Of a stretch of 64,000 nt of DNA, positions 48,401 to 64,000 are shown piece by piece. A program made the translations under genes and the position numbers. The stretch is taken from positions 5,394,001-5,458,000 of the forward strand of contig NC_134026.1 in NCBI RefSeq assembly GCF_964204645.1. Direction: 5' to 3'. Source of the DNA: Tubulanus polymorphus. Taxonomy: Eukaryota > Nemertea > Palaeonemertea > Tubulaniformes > Tubulanidae. The notes under the pieces are model-generated. The model did no database searches. It had not been told where the DNA came from and saw nothing but the letters and a program-made list of their open reading frames with translations. Positions within the stretch are counted from its first letter, which is position 1, and each line of letters begins with the position of its first letter.

Positions 48401-50691
48401 GTAGGATACCGGTATATATCCCACATTATAAAATTTTGCACTGAATTGTTCACAGCATAAAAAGAAGAAAAAGAAGGAATCGAAAAAGGAGAAGAAAAGA
48501 AAAGAGAAACGAAAGGATAAAAGCGAATACGAGATAGCTGATGGAATAACTACACCGTCGAAAGAGGTTCTACTTCCAACTCCTCAGACCACTCAGCTAC
48601 CCGTGAGTTTCATCATAAATTCATTAACCCTTTCAGTGCTGACTTAATAATACCCTAAAGTGCTGAAGATAATTTGAAAATTTTGAAAAATTCCAACCTA
48701 GTGTATTGAATAACGGGAATACCACTATAGTGTGTACACACCACGGCGCGGTGTATCGTTAGTAATTCCATCTTCATTTTTCAGCCGATGTCCAGTTATA
48801 AACTTCTCGGTGAAGACACTACTATAAAGATGGTATGTAAACTTGCAGGCTATTCGATGTTGTTTGGTTGTTTTGGAAAAATTGCAAGTAATATCTAATT
48901 GCATGTCAATTTTTCAGATGTCCGAAACACGCGTTAGCCCGCATAATCCGAATCAAGTTGTATTGTCGGTTATTTTCACCAATCGACTGTCGAACCAAAT
49001 CAAAGACATGGAACTGAATGTATTAGACTCGCTGAACACGAAACTTGTTCGAGAGGTGAGTTAATTAGCTTGTCAGAAATGAAAAAAATTTTAATCCTTG
49101 TCCTTGTCTTTTCAGACGGAATATATGTGAATAAACATGATAAAAATTTTGTTATTTCTACTTGATCAGGTTGGCAAGACGGCTCATGACCCGGTGAAAG
49201 TACCATTTATTTTGCTTCCTGAGAGTCAGAATGAAGGCCAGTTTGCGTTCACAGTTGACCATATCAATATGATACAGAGATTAAGGGGAACATTAACATA
49301 CATTGTCAAGGTATGTTGGATGAATCGTTTTTCTTATCTCGCCAGTAGTGAGGATTTTGCCTATCTATTTCAAACCTGGATCCAGGGGGTCTTGCGCGAG
49401 GGCCACAAACGTTTTGAGTTGCCCTTTTCTGATTGAACTCTTTAAGTTTTTACTACCTTATTATATGTAATCTTATAAACTTGTCTTGCATAATTTTTGG
49501 ATAAAGAAAGGTATTCTACATGGAAATGTTTTAGAATGCATCTTGCCCAACTACAAATTTCAAAGGCAATGCCTTGTTGATATGCTTCCAATATACCAAT
49601 GATAGAAAATTGCCCATGAATGTGTCACAAGACCTTCATAAGAAGTCTTTGGATCTGCCTCTGTATTTTCTTATTTCGATTCACAGTTAGAAGACGGAAG
49701 TACACACGAGAAGCTCGATTTCAAGATCAATTTACTGTGTTCATCGTTCATGATGGCTATTCCTTGCACAGGGTATGTAGTACTGATTATCCTTCGATCC
49801 CGACTGAATCAAATACATTCATTTTATATCTATAAATTCTATTTCCTACTCTAAAGGTCTAGTTTCGCTGAACTGCTGGCGAATGGGGAATTAAGCGAAA
49901 AATCGTCTGCTAAATTTACACCAACTGATCCGAATTTCTCGCATAATGTAACAAAGTTATGTTTCCTCCAGCATTTTAGTGGTATGTATGGTTGTCTTCA
50001 AAGCTTTGTGTCATGATTTTTTCGCTTGAATTGGTCGTTACTGAAGTTTGTTTGTGAATTGAATTTTTCAGTTGTTGAACAAATTCCAGGCAGTGCCTCG
50101 TTATATAGTAAATCAATTCAAGGTCATCACGTTTGCCTTCTTATCAAACAATTGGTTAGTAAAAATTTTTTAGTCATTTTATTTTTTTCCAGGGTCCGAT
50201 CTAATGAATAAAGGCGACTAGCACGCATATCTAAAATTTCAATTACCCCCTGAAATCTACTTGCCTTAGATTTTGCTGTTAAAGCTTAAACAGCTGGAAA
50301 AATAGAAACAATTATCAAAACTGTTGGAAGCTATCTTTTCTATAATTTATAAAATTTAACAATCAAACAGGAAAATGTTTCAAAAAGCATTTTGCTCAAA
50401 AACATGTCTATTAAGTAAGTTTTTCCATAAATCAAATTCACCGGCAGACAAGTGATAATGATAACCTACTTGCCTTAATGAGAATATACTTGTCCCCGGG
50501 CAAACGAACAAGTGCTTAGATTGGACCCTGTTTTCCACTGTTTATTAGAAATATTTTGATTGATGGTAATGTGAATTGTATATTTTCAGTCAAATGGTGA
50601 CCTTTCCGTGGATGCGAAGAGTTCAGATTCATCATTAATTTCCAATCTAGTCGACGAAGTGAAAACATTGCTGACTCAAAAACAAGAATAA
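10951..50691 (+). CDS. AP3D1: AP-3 complex subunit delta
   Basis: This is the large delta adaptin of the AP-3 heterotetramer, which sorts cargo from endosomes or TGN to lysosomes and lysosome-related organelles. 31 coding exons: 10951-11046, 13784-13879, 23173-23253, 25713-25793, 27328-27435, 29795-29924, 30778-30917, 31565-31638, 33356-33405, 36513-36562, 39286-39334, 40794-40939, 41663-41811, 44654-44780, 44873-44976, 45450-45681, 45765-45910, 46071-46227, 46550-46703, 46780-46967, 47079-47161, 47424-47586, 48069-48350, 48456-48602, 48785-48832, 48918-49055, 49170-49310, 49687-49772, 49857-49981, 50072-50154, 50590-50691. Total 3756 nt, 1251 residues; the human protein is about 1150-1215. 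Order: adaptin HEAT trunk (1 to about 620; DLVRGIRNHKEAE, SHKDLILQCLDDKDESIRLR, YAAAWICGEF), acidic linker and AP3D-specific (BLVR-type) region (DLDAWINEP; SDEDIQPAHQV), Lys/Glu-rich hinge (about 740-1010), C-terminal ear (MELNVLDSLN, SIQGHHVCLLIK). All joins keep frame with GT-AG sites. Confidence 0.96.
13249..13331. mobile_element. Fragment related to the GGTGGCCAC-ended MITE
   Basis: This stretch shares CCGTCTATGTCTTA and GATTCTTAGCAGATCAAGTC with the interior of the complete element at 41215-41475, so it is probably a truncated copy in AP3D1 intron 1. Confidence 0.5.
13712..13783 (+). other. Possible alternative first coding segment of AP3D1
   Basis: Directly upstream of exon 2 the frame stays open for 24 codons with no acceptor needed, starting at an ATG at 13712 (MMASSFALQYEFLDDN...) and running straight into the exon-2 sequence SKYIAEC. 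The preceding 200 bp (about 13500-13710) is CpG-rich compared with the intron around it. A transcript starting here would give a delta subunit with a different N-terminus in place of the conserved MALKKVKGSIDR segment. A chance open frame of this length is not rare, so this is only a candidate. Confidence 0.25.
14211..14377. mobile_element. MITE with CCCACGATGAT-type ends, copy 1
   Basis: It starts TCCCACGATGATAACGA and ends with the inverted motif TGTGGGATTCTCTAAAG. The subterminal CTTGAGCTAGTAG is shared with the copy at 47644-47830. It lies in AP3D1 intron 2 and has no ORF. Confidence 0.5.
14828..14926. mobile_element. MITE of the GGTTCCACAGTTGTGAGTTA family, copy 1
   Basis: The left end CTGGTTCCACAGTGTTGTGG and right end CACAACTGTAGAAGTGGGTC are inverted, diverged copies, with AACTCTGAGTTAAAA inside. 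Better preserved members are at 43822-43942 and 53570-53664. Confidence 0.6.
15350..15427. repeat. Long TA dinucleotide run
   Basis: A nearly pure (TA)n tract in AP3D1 intron 2, preceded by a degenerate TA-rich stretch from about 15326. It produces false open frames of alternating Ile and Tyr. Confidence 0.95.
16217..16368. repeat. Degenerate tandem repeat, unit about 35 bp, four copies
   Basis: Successive units read approximately GATTCGGGATGGAAATTGAT followed by a T-rich tail (GGCGTTTTTCTTCTC), with changes between copies. It lies in AP3D1 intron 2. An open frame on the minus strand across it simply reflects the periodicity. Confidence 0.7.
17756..18000. mobile_element. Diverged copy of the GGTGGCCAC-ended MITE in AP3D1 intron 2
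   Basis: The left end ATGGTGACCACTGACCTGG and the interior GATAATGTTATTGACTGCGTG match the copies at 58913-59075 and 59842-60080. The right boundary is unclear. Confidence 0.5.
18234..18290. mobile_element. Fragment of the TTTGGCCCGGGCC MITE family
   Basis: GAAGCCGTGATCACACACAG followed by GATTTGGCCCAGATCAAA matches the left end of the complete element at 26640-26798. The right half is missing. Confidence 0.5.
18408..18694. mobile_element. MITE of the CCCTTTCAGTGC family, copy 1
   Basis: A 287-bp element ending CAGCACTGAAAGGGTTAAC, with the subterminal CACTGCGGTGTAT, a middle block AAAGATGGCAGCACCTGTCA and the A+T-rich AAATTATCTCCAGCACT near the right end. The same order of blocks recurs at 23891-24175, 39451-39785 and, inverted and truncated, 48624-48770. 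No ORF. Confidence 0.75.
19269..19516. repeat. 32-bp minisatellite, eight copies
   Basis: The unit is close to GCGTTCACACGCGCATTTCA plus GTACGGTACTAA. The core TTTCAGTAC recurs at exactly 32-bp steps (19281, 19313, 19345, 19377, 19409, 19441, 19473), with a last, 30-bp step to 19503. Each unit holds the short palindrome AGTACGGTACT. Just after the array, at about 19540-19557, the sequence GGTACCGTACCGAAATG is an inverted partial unit. It lies in AP3D1 intron 2. Confidence 0.92.
21042..21238. mobile_element. TTTGGCCCGGGCC-family MITE, diverged copy
   Basis: It begins GCCACGATCGGACTGAGTC and ends AAAATGCTCGCATGATCTCG followed by GCTT, the same inverted terminal theme as the copy at 26640. The interior carries degraded CAAATTTGG repeats. 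Confidence 0.6.
22069..22375. repeat. Three degenerate direct repeats of about 105-140 bp
   Basis: The block GCCATCTTGAATTTC...GTTAGCATGATACAGCCT occurs at about 22069, 22206 and 22312, each followed by a GGATTTTCATGAAA-like motif. It lies in AP3D1 intron 2 and has no coding signal. Confidence 0.65.
23619..23820. mobile_element. Very diverged TTTGGCCCGGGCC-family copy
   Basis: Motifs such as TTGGTCAAAATTGGCCTGGT, CTCAGGCCTCATTTGGCTC and a spaced TTCATACCGAATAATTTGAC echo the internal repeats of the family. The ends are not identifiable. Confidence 0.35.
23891..24175. mobile_element. MITE of the CCCTTTCAGTGC family, copy 2
   Basis: It starts TAACCCTTTCATCGCGTCTA and ends GTGAGCACTGAAAGGCTTA, with CACAGTGCGGTGTATAAATC and AAAAGATGGCAAAACTTGTG in the same order as copy 1. 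In AP3D1 intron 3. Confidence 0.75.
25170..25533. mobile_element. 364-bp MITE with 18-bp terminal inverted repeats
   Basis: The left end CTGGGTTCTTACGGGTTT and right end AAACCTGTAAGAACCCAG are inverted copies with one mismatch. The interior is A+T-rich with repeated GGAAAAT motifs. A 102-codon frame at 25197-25505 lies inside but resembles no transposase I know. In AP3D1 intron 3. Confidence 0.75.
26640..26798. mobile_element. TTTGGCCCGGGCC-family MITE, best-preserved copy
   Basis: The ends GCCGCGATCACACGGAG and CTCGTGTGATCACGGC are inverted. Between them the palindromic words TTTGGCCCGGGCCAAAT and TTTGGCACGGGCCAAATT alternate, so the whole 159 bp can fold on itself. In AP3D1 intron 4. Confidence 0.8.
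28030..28600. mobile_element. Possible remnant of an L2/CR1-like retrotransposon
   Basis: The phrase GAACTGGAAGCCGGTGAAG followed by ATATGTTCACG, AGTCTAGCAGCATTATTTGG and TACTAACTGCAATG resembles a dispersed repeat often seen near non-LTR retrotransposon 3' ends in aquatic animals. A GATGATAATGATGG stretch lies at the left end. I cannot find reverse transcriptase motifs. The resemblance is from memory only. Confidence 0.3.
29953..30257. mobile_element. TTTGGCCCGGGCC-family MITE, long copy
   Basis: Starts CGCGATCACATGGAGCCGA, ends CTCGTGTGGTCGCGGCTTG, with repeated GGCCCGGATCAGG, GCTCAGGCCTGGTCC and GGCACGGGCCC motifs inside. It begins only about 28 bp after the donor of AP3D1 exon 6. Confidence 0.7.
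34008..34032. repeat. Short TA-rich microsatellite
   Basis: ATATGATATATATATATATA followed by AATATATAT in AP3D1 intron 9. Confidence 0.8.
34760..34982. mobile_element. TTTGGCCCGGGCC-family MITE, left end lost
   Basis: It ends ATGCTTGTGTGATCGTGACT and carries GCTCGGGCCTGGTCCGGCG and CATGGGCCCTTTCGGCACC, matching the inside and right end of the copy at 29953. The left inverted repeat is not found. Confidence 0.55.
35206..35481. mobile_element. TTTGGCCCGGGCC-family MITE, inverted orientation
   Basis: From TCACGCGAGTATTTTGGCCC to CGTCTCCATGTGACCGCAGC the motif order is the reverse complement of the copy at 29953-30257. In AP3D1 intron 9, about 220 bp from the copy before it. Confidence 0.65.
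36059..36075. repeat. Homopolymer of 17 G
   Basis: An uninterrupted G run in AP3D1 intron 9. Its exact length is likely to vary between reads and individuals. Confidence 0.9.
38102..38157 (-). mobile_element. tRNA-like SINE head fragment
   Basis: On the minus strand a perfect pol III B box (GGTTCGAATCC, 38113-38123) follows an A-box-like TGGCTGAGTCTAG (38135-38147), but the gap of 11 bp is much shorter than in a tRNA. A second B-box match, GGTTCAAATCC, lies on the plus strand at 38346-38356. Neither can fold as a full tRNA, so these look like SINE pieces. Confidence 0.35.
39451..39785. mobile_element. MITE of the CCCTTTCAGTGC family, copy 3, with an insertion
   Basis: Starts TAAACCCTTTCAGTGCGTC, ends GTCAGCACTGAAAGGTGTA and has the same internal blocks as copy 1 (GGTGCGGTGTATAAATC, AAAGATGACAGCACCTGCC). 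It is longer than copies 1 and 2 mainly because of a small palindrome inserted at 39664-39702. In AP3D1 intron 11. Confidence 0.75.
39664..39702. mobile_element. Perfect 39-bp palindrome with 7-bp target duplication
   Basis: Two 19-bp arms (CATGGACGTATAAACTAGA and its exact reverse complement) meet at a single G. The flanks are the same 7-mer, GACACAC (39657-39663 and 39703-39709). The other copies of the host MITE lack this block, so it is an insertion. See findings. Confidence 0.75.
41215..41475. mobile_element. Complete GGTGGCCAC-ended MITE
   Basis: The ends CAGGGTGGCCACTTGACTGG and AAAAGTGGCCACCCTG are inverted repeats. The interior repeats TCAGGGAAA. This is the best copy of the family also seen at 13249, 17756, 58913 and 59842. 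In AP3D1 intron 12. Confidence 0.75.
41926..42117. mobile_element. MITE with AAGCCCAACACACAC ends
   Basis: Left AAGCCCAACACACAC and right GTGTGCGTTGGGCTT are inverted with one mismatch. The inside is a set of AAAACGTTTTTC-like palindromic words. 192 bp, no coding capacity, AP3D1 intron 13. Confidence 0.7.
42148..42272. mobile_element. MITE with GGCCAGTT...CAAAAGTTGG ends
   Basis: The left arm GGCCAGTTGCTCAAAAGTTG and the right arm, read in reverse complement, GGCCAGTTTTTCAAAAGTTG pair over about 33 bp with few mismatches. It lies 30 bp after the previous element. A single end of similar sequence (GGGGCCAGTTTTTTCAAA) occurs at about 51764. Confidence 0.65.
43822..43942. mobile_element. MITE of the GGTTCCACAGTTGTGAGTTA family, best copy
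   Basis: CCGGTTCCACAGTTGTGAGT at the left and ACTCACAACTGTGGAACCGG at the right are perfect inverted repeats, with TTAACTCTAGAGTTAA inside. In AP3D1 intron 13. Confidence 0.85.
44209..44510 (-). mobile_element. tRNA-derived SINE
   Basis: Read on the minus strand it starts with a tRNA-like head: GGCGGTATGGCCGAGTGGTA (A box TGGCCGAGTGG, 44490-44500) and, 28 bp further on, a B box GGTTCGAAACC (44451-44461). The body follows with CCTGGGTAAGACACTTATCC and ends in AAAGCGCTCTGAGCAG and AGCGCTATATAAGAC. The spacing fits a type 2 internal pol III promoter, and the head resembles a Ser/Leu-type tRNA. In AP3D1 intron 13. Similar repeats are widespread in marine animals (from memory). Confidence 0.7.
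47644..47830. mobile_element. MITE with CCCACGATGAT-type ends, copy 2
   Basis: Left TGTGGAGAATCCCACGATGA and right TCATTGTGGGATTCTCTACA are inverted. A second nested pair, AACGTTTCCGCTATT...GTCATCTTCAG against CTGAAGATGAC...AGTGGAAACGTT, sits inside, so the element can fold as a two-step hairpin. AP3D1 intron 22. Confidence 0.75.
48624..48770. mobile_element. MITE of the CCCTTTCAGTGC family, copy 4, truncated
   Basis: It begins TAACCCTTTCAGTGCTGACT and continues through AATTCCAACC..GTGTATTGAATAACGGG and CACCACGGCGCGGTGTATCG, the reverse complement of the right half of copy 1. It takes up most of AP3D1 intron 24 (48603-48784). Confidence 0.75.
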
Positions 50692-50692
50692 A
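50687..50692 (+). terminator. AATAAA hexamer overlapping the AP3D1 stop codon
   Basis: The last codons GAA TAA followed by A form AATAAA. If used, it would cleave the transcript within about 30 nt of the stop. Confidence 0.25.
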
Positions 50693-53107
50693 AACCTGAA
50701 ATGAATTTATTTTCATGACTTACTAGCTATATTGTGCATTTGAAAGGTTTTGGGTGTAGCGTTGTTATAAGTAGACCTAAATGGGGCTCATCCCCGGATA
50801 ACTACAAATTGGACCAAATGGATTATTCTTGTATTCCTACAATAGTATAAGCATTATGAATTAGATTTGTAAAGGGATTTCAATACCTATTTTTTGAATT
50901 ACGAAACTGCAGAGAATTATTCTTAAAGTTACAGTTCAAACTTGGAAACTTGGCCATTATATTTAGATTATATCTAGTATTGGCAAGACAGAAAATGCCA
51001 AGTTGATTTAGTTTCTGGTTTTCACATTAGATGGCGAACTAATCGTTCGTTACTAAAAACGTCAGGAAAATCCGAAATTTTCCTGTGTAACTCTTAGCAA
51101 AATCCTTTCTGAATTATAAATCTTCTGTAAAATCCTTTACACGCTAAAAATAAAAGTGAAATTAAACTACTGGTATGAGTAAAATTTGATGAATTATTCA
51201 GAATGTGCTCTTGTATTGTTATCATAACTGACTGTATATCGGTATATATACGTATCTGTAAAAGAATGGAATATTTTGTAAACATAATTGCAGCATACCA
51301 TCGGGTGCCTGGGAACAAAAAGCTTATAACAAACTCGCTGTATGATGAGCTTTGTGGACAAGTCAAGTTGAGCGTTCGTAAATCATATCATTATATTATA
51401 TCAAATGAAGTAACGATCATAATTAGTATACTGGCATTAATTCTGGTATGCCAATGCAGACGGCTAAACCAGGGTAGTGCTCCATTTCAATTGCAATTTA
51501 TCACACAGCCTTAGACATAGACATAATATCCTGCCAGCTATCTACGTATGTACGAAAGTATGTATTTCTTAAGATGAATTTATCCGGGCAAAATTTCATT
51601 AAGAATATTCTGTAGGCGGTTTAGACTTTAATTGAATTGATATGAAACAATAACCTAATTAAAAGTTAAACTTTTGTGAAAACCCATCCCCTGGCCCATT
51701 TCTGCAGTAATTGTATGACATAATGTTGACAATTGGACCTTTTCCCAGAATTGATTTATTCCAGGGGCCAGTTTTTTCAAATTTTTACAAACTTTCATTA
51801 TTTGCCTATGGTGGCCCCGTCCTTTATTCAATGACTTCGGCAATGAATTTATCATAATGAGCTATGAGAAATTGGACAAGGTGTTTTATGTTTTAGATTG
51901 ATTCATTTTCATTGACAACCACTCCTAAAGTAAGTGAATGAATAGCCTACGATCGCCGATGACCCAAAGATAAAACTTATGAATGGAAAATCACACATTG
52001 CTCATATATAAGCGTATTGTAAATATTATAGTATGATATTGTGTTTTGTTGTGACATGGCTGATTATTGATTGATCGCATCAGAAAAAGGGTTGGTTATA
52101 ATACTGTAAATGTATATTATAAATAATATATATCCAAATAAAATAAAACCAAATTATAAAACAGCATGTTTACGTTTGTTGTTGATACTGTTGGAAAAGA
52201 GGTTTTCAAAGAGGATATTGAAAACAAGCATTTTTTTCCAGAAGCCTGAATCAAACAAATCAATTCAAGGCTTTCCGTTTTACGGCCGAGGAATGAATTT
52301 GAAATGATCAAATGAGCTTCATTCATATATTCACTATTGTTTACGAGGAGTGCCCCGCCCGGTATTGATATAAACATTCCAGCAGTAGTATTTGTGTGGG
52401 TGCCTGATCGTTCGACCACGTGTTTTTGATTTGATAGTAAACATCGATACACCGTCAATGAAACGATACGGCCGCTGATTGGTTTACCAGCGCCACTACC
52501 CATGTATCGGTACGCGATGAATGAACCGTGTATTTGCCGTGAGAAAAGCTAGTTACCACTCGAAAAAACTCATCAAAAACCATAATTAAAGTTTCAATCG
52601 CAATCGATTTGCTTCATAAGCGTAAATATTCACTTATAACTCGAAAAAAGCATGAACGGCTCAGTCGAAACATTTGAATTTGAAAAATAGTTCATATCGC
52701 GTGATCGTAAGATGTGACTCGCCCATGTGAGTGAGTTGTGAGTGAGTCAGCTTCAGTTGCATCGATAGCAAATTCAGGATTATCATCGTTCGGTGGCATT
52801 GCATCAGTCGCCTGATCGAAATCGAAAGTATCTGCCTATCGAGAAAAGGAATTCGCTATAGTTCTTTTAGACTTTGATTAACGCGGTTTGGAGCTAACGT
52901 GGTGACCTAGTTTTCCCGAGTTGCGCGGTTTCGCGATCCCCATATCTATCTTGGCGCGTTGTGACAACACATTTACAACTAACAGTGCCAGCTCGAGTAG
53001 TAGATCGGCTCCGTTTTCTCAACACACTCGACACAAGCTAAAACGTTTTCAAACTGAGGAAAGAACATATATAGTCCATCGTTGTCGGTGAAAGAAGGAG
53101 GATAAAC
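50692..53107 (+). other. AP3D1 3' UTR and promoter region of the LDLR-type gene
   Basis: No exon of a further gene is recognisable. AATAAA hexamers on the plus strand at 51149-51154 and 52137-52142 (overlapping a second at 52142-52147) are candidate AP3D1 poly(A) signals. The remaining part, to 53107, must hold the receptor 5' UTR and promoter. The 128-codon minus-strand frame at 52117-52503 resembles nothing and is antisense to the likely 3' UTR end. I see no clear TATA box or sterol element. Confidence 0.55.
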
Positions 53108-60868
<7,761 letters not shown>

Positions 60869-61822
60869 CCACACCAACTGATAGATGCTCGGAATTTACT
60901 ATTACAAAACAGCGAGTGGAGTTAATGCATTTATGTTGTCATAGCAACCAGGCTTGAGACGCGCGTATTATTTTGTATCGAACTGAGAAAAACAGACCAC
61001 AAACAAACATTTACATTGAAAAGCACGATAGATAACGATGAAAAGATGACAAATCATTATTAAAGAATGATTATGATTACTTATGATGTGAATCGACAGG
61101 CGCGCCGTTAAACCATGATCGAGTGAGTGTATATATATTTTTGTGATGATTAACGATAAGATACCATTGTCTTTCTGGTTGTTATGGTTACGTATGCGTT
61201 ATAACCATTTTGCTCAAAATGCGCGTGGCAAGACGGAAGGCGTCGCGTACACGAGCTAGAGCGACGTTCGCTGCGTGTATTCATTACCCGGATCGACATG
61301 CGCGCGGCGTCCGATCGCGTTCGCGCGGGGGGTTTCGGAAGCGGATAGCATCGATTTGACGGCTAAAACCTGTGATAAAGTACGATTAGCTGCGGTGTGA
61401 GAATTGTTGTTGTGTCAGTGTGGGTATCGTTTAACCGAACTATAAATATCTCGAAATGCCAAACGTCTGCCGTGCCTCTATTCGCTAGCAGACGACGAAG
61501 ATGAATGAACAGACGATACAAACGTTGCGAAATCTTCATATCAGAACAATTTCGAGACGATAATAATCTTCTTATCTGTTATTTTCACGGCGGCTCGAGC
61601 CGTTTTTGTATCGCGTCTAGATGAAAAAAATAGTCATTGATTATTGACAAATATATAGTGTATATTTGTTTATTAAGTTGTGTACAACAGACGGATGAAA
61701 AAAAAGTCTAACTTTAGTGTGTATGTACGCGTGAAGTGCTTCAAAATCACTGATGACCGAAAGTATGCTTGCTTCTTGTCGTGAATGTGCTGATGATAAA
61801 AGCTTTAAAAGCTGTCCATATG

Positions 61823-61825
<3 letters not shown>

Positions 61826-61872
<47 letters not shown>
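61826..61872. repeat. TA dinucleotide run
   Basis: Pure (TA)n of about 46 bp within the presumed receptor 3' UTR. Confidence 0.95.
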
Positions 61873-61876
<4 letters not shown>

Positions 61877-63965
61877 GATATTATATTATTATTATAAGTA
61901 GTATTTATTATGCTAGGGAATCTCTGTGCTTACTCTCGCGTGACTGAATGATGAAATAATGTGCTGCCTATCACCCGCCCGAGGGTAGGATTATTTTCTG
62001 TTTGTAAATAATGATTGTATAAGATTTTTTGTTAAAAAGAGTTCATTTATGTACATATATTTAGTGAAAGCGTGTAAAGGCGTGCTTGTTGTTTGTGTTT
62101 GATGTCGATATACGTATTGTTATAAATTTTTGAGTTGACGATTTAATGCGCAAAAAAGAAAACATTCCCCTATACTGAGCAATGTCTTTCATTGTGGATT
62201 TCTGATAATCATAGACACTGCCACTAACCAGTTAAATGCCAACACCCGGTTACTTTTCTAATCTCATTAGCGGATTGTATATCAAAAATAATCAATAAGT
62301 TAATATGCCCTTAGAATTTCACATCTAAGTTAGTTTAGTTGGCTGAAACCGTTTTGGTCTGTGCTTTAAAACGATTATTGTAGTTATCGTGACGAAAGAC
62401 TTGCTTTTAGTAAAACGGGAAGATTTTTGACGATGTAAATGTATTCGCCTTAACGCGTGTATGCTAGCTGAGATATGCTCTTCGAAGAAGTTTTGAAGTG
62501 TAAATGTAGTCACTGATCAAATGATAACGTTTTAAAACTAGGACTGTTCTATACATAGTTATAATAACGTGAAGTAGGCATGTTTAGACTGAATGAATCG
62601 TTCTTATTCTGGCTAAAAGCCAAGTCGGTTTCGTTCACCTTTTCATCGGAGGTCACACTGCGTACTACTACCACCTACCGCCACCGAGCATAACAACCCG
62701 ATATCTTCGTGTTGACCCCGTTCTTGTAGATAAAAACCCATTGATATATAGATACCGGTATTTCTGGAAAGTTGCGAGAAGACCGCTACGAATTTGTTCA
62801 AACTAGTTTTCAAACGTAGGTCATCGAGGTTGTTTACTCATTTCAACCGAATTGCACGATGCGCAGAAAAACTTCAAACATAGCCAATCATTGTCCTTGA
62901 TTGATGATATTGCTTGGGCGTTTTAAATTGCATTTAGATTTTGTTGCAAGTTCATGCTTCTTATGAATGTTGACATTCCGTGTATTAATACGCATTAGGA
63001 ACATGATGTAAGATACTGTGCAACATCTTGAATACAAATAATAAGCTTAAGAGTTCAACATCTAGTCCCATAAGGTTTTGGACTTACTTTACCCCGTTGT
63101 TTACACCGCAAAATGCTCGAGTCCTTTTAAGATCTGGTCAGGAATAGAATACTCTCTTTAGAATGATACGGAAATTCCACCAAATGAAGCGATTTTTCCA
63201 TTCTTCGCGTGGCAGCTTTTTCTACGTTTCAAACACTTTACTTCTACTAGTAGATTGTGTACGCTTTGTTATGATTTTTTAACCGACTCGCGTTATTCTT
63301 TCGAGCACATGTTCCATTTCGGGGATAGTTAGTTTCCTGTGCATAGAATTCAAATATGTGCCTTATTATGTGTAGTTTTTGTGTATTTTCTTGCGTTTTC
63401 TTCATTAACTCTTGTTGAGATCAGTTAATCGACGCGCATTACTTGCCGTGACTTATTGGGTTGAAATAATACGTTGTAGTATGTTTACGACGAATATTCG
63501 GGGATTCTTTTGTGATTTGTAAATATAACAAAGCTTTGGGGTACTTAAAAAAGGATGAACATTACATTAATATAATAAGCACTTTGTACATAACCCTATT
63601 TAGTCTATGTTCTATATTCGTTTCAGTAGCTACCTTGTAAATAGTTGGCAAAGCGAATGCAATTCAAATCATGTATTTAAATTATGAAAGAGCAGTTATC
63701 ACCGTTGTATGTATGTATGTGTATTGATGCAGAAATTATTGTCAGGTTGTATATTTTGTGGAAAGTTTGTTTCTTTGCTGAGGTTTGCGAAAGTAGTTGC
63801 TACTTTCGAGAGAAATAGTTGTAATTACCCAAGAAAAACTTGAATGGATGTTATTGGCTTTTTGTCGAAATGAGTTTGAAGCACTTCATTTTGATATATC
63901 ACTGTAAAAATGCAGCGCATATTTGTTTTTAAAAAAAGATAAACGAATTTTTTCATTAAAATCCT

Positions 63966-63971
63966 AATAAA
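63966..63971 (+). terminator. Poly(A) signal candidate of the LDLR-type gene
   Basis: A canonical AATAAA, followed by a T/G-rich stretch (TTCTGTGGCTTCTTTG) at the right distance for a downstream element. Confidence 0.5.
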
Positions 63972-64000
63972 TTATGAAAACATATTCTGTGGCTTCTTTG

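Larger units (their letters stand above)
60869..64000 (+). other. Presumed 3' UTR of the LDLR-type gene
   Basis: No further exon or ORF of note follows the stop at 60868. The first plus-strand AATAAA I find is at 63966-63971, near the window edge, which would give a 3' UTR of about 3.1 kb. The stretch has a CpG-rich patch at about 61200-61350 and a TA run at 61826-61872. An upstream variant poly(A) signal or a separate unannotated transcript cannot be excluded. Confidence 0.5.

Noticed and set aside
52117-52503. 128-codon minus-strand ORF between AP3D1 and the receptor
   Set aside because: No recognisable domain; low-complexity Ile/Leu/Ser-rich end; overlaps the likely AP3D1 poly(A) region in antisense.

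Overview
This window is nuclear DNA from an animal. The genes are split by GT-AG introns, the proteins match bilaterian families closely, and the introns are full of short non-autonomous DNA transposons. I recognise no vertebrate-specific feature. An aquatic invertebrate, possibly a lophotrochozoan (mollusc, annelid or nemertean type), fits best, but that placement is inference.

There are three well supported genes. (1) A SEC14-like lipid transfer protein (SEC14L2 type) lies on the minus strand, 5523-10123, with 11 coding exons and 416 residues. (2) Head to head with it, 827 bp away, the AP-3 adaptor complex delta subunit (AP3D1) runs on the plus strand from 10951 to 50691, with 31 coding exons and 1251 residues. 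It has very long introns at its 5' end. (3) On the same strand follows an LDL-receptor-family gene of VLDLR layout, 53108-60868, with 15 coding exons and 891 residues. It has eight LDLa modules, two EGF modules, a YWTD propeller, a third EGF, one membrane segment and an FDNPVY endocytosis motif. Its 3' UTR fills most of the rest of the window. All exon joins were worked out by hand and keep the reading frame throughout. A possible first exon of a fourth gene on the minus strand sits at 90-254 and would run off the left edge.

Region by region: 1-5522 is mostly empty apart from the edge exon, one 471-bp inverted-repeat element and the 3' flank of the SEC14L gene. 10124-10950 is a shared divergent promoter. 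The AP3D1 introns hold several MITE families, a tRNA-derived SINE, a 32-bp minisatellite, long TA runs and CpG-rich patches. 50692-53107 holds the AP3D1 3' UTR and the receptor promoter.

Functionally, AP-3 sorts cargo from endosomes to lysosome-related organelles, the LDLR-type receptor takes up lipoproteins by clathrin-mediated endocytosis, and SEC14L proteins move small lipids between membranes. A shared lipid and endosome theme is suggestive, but nothing in the sequence proves co-regulation. The least ordinary signals are a 39-bp perfect palindrome flanked by a perfect 7-bp direct repeat inside another MITE, introns made almost wholly of MITE sequence, and a possible alternative AP3D1 N-terminus.
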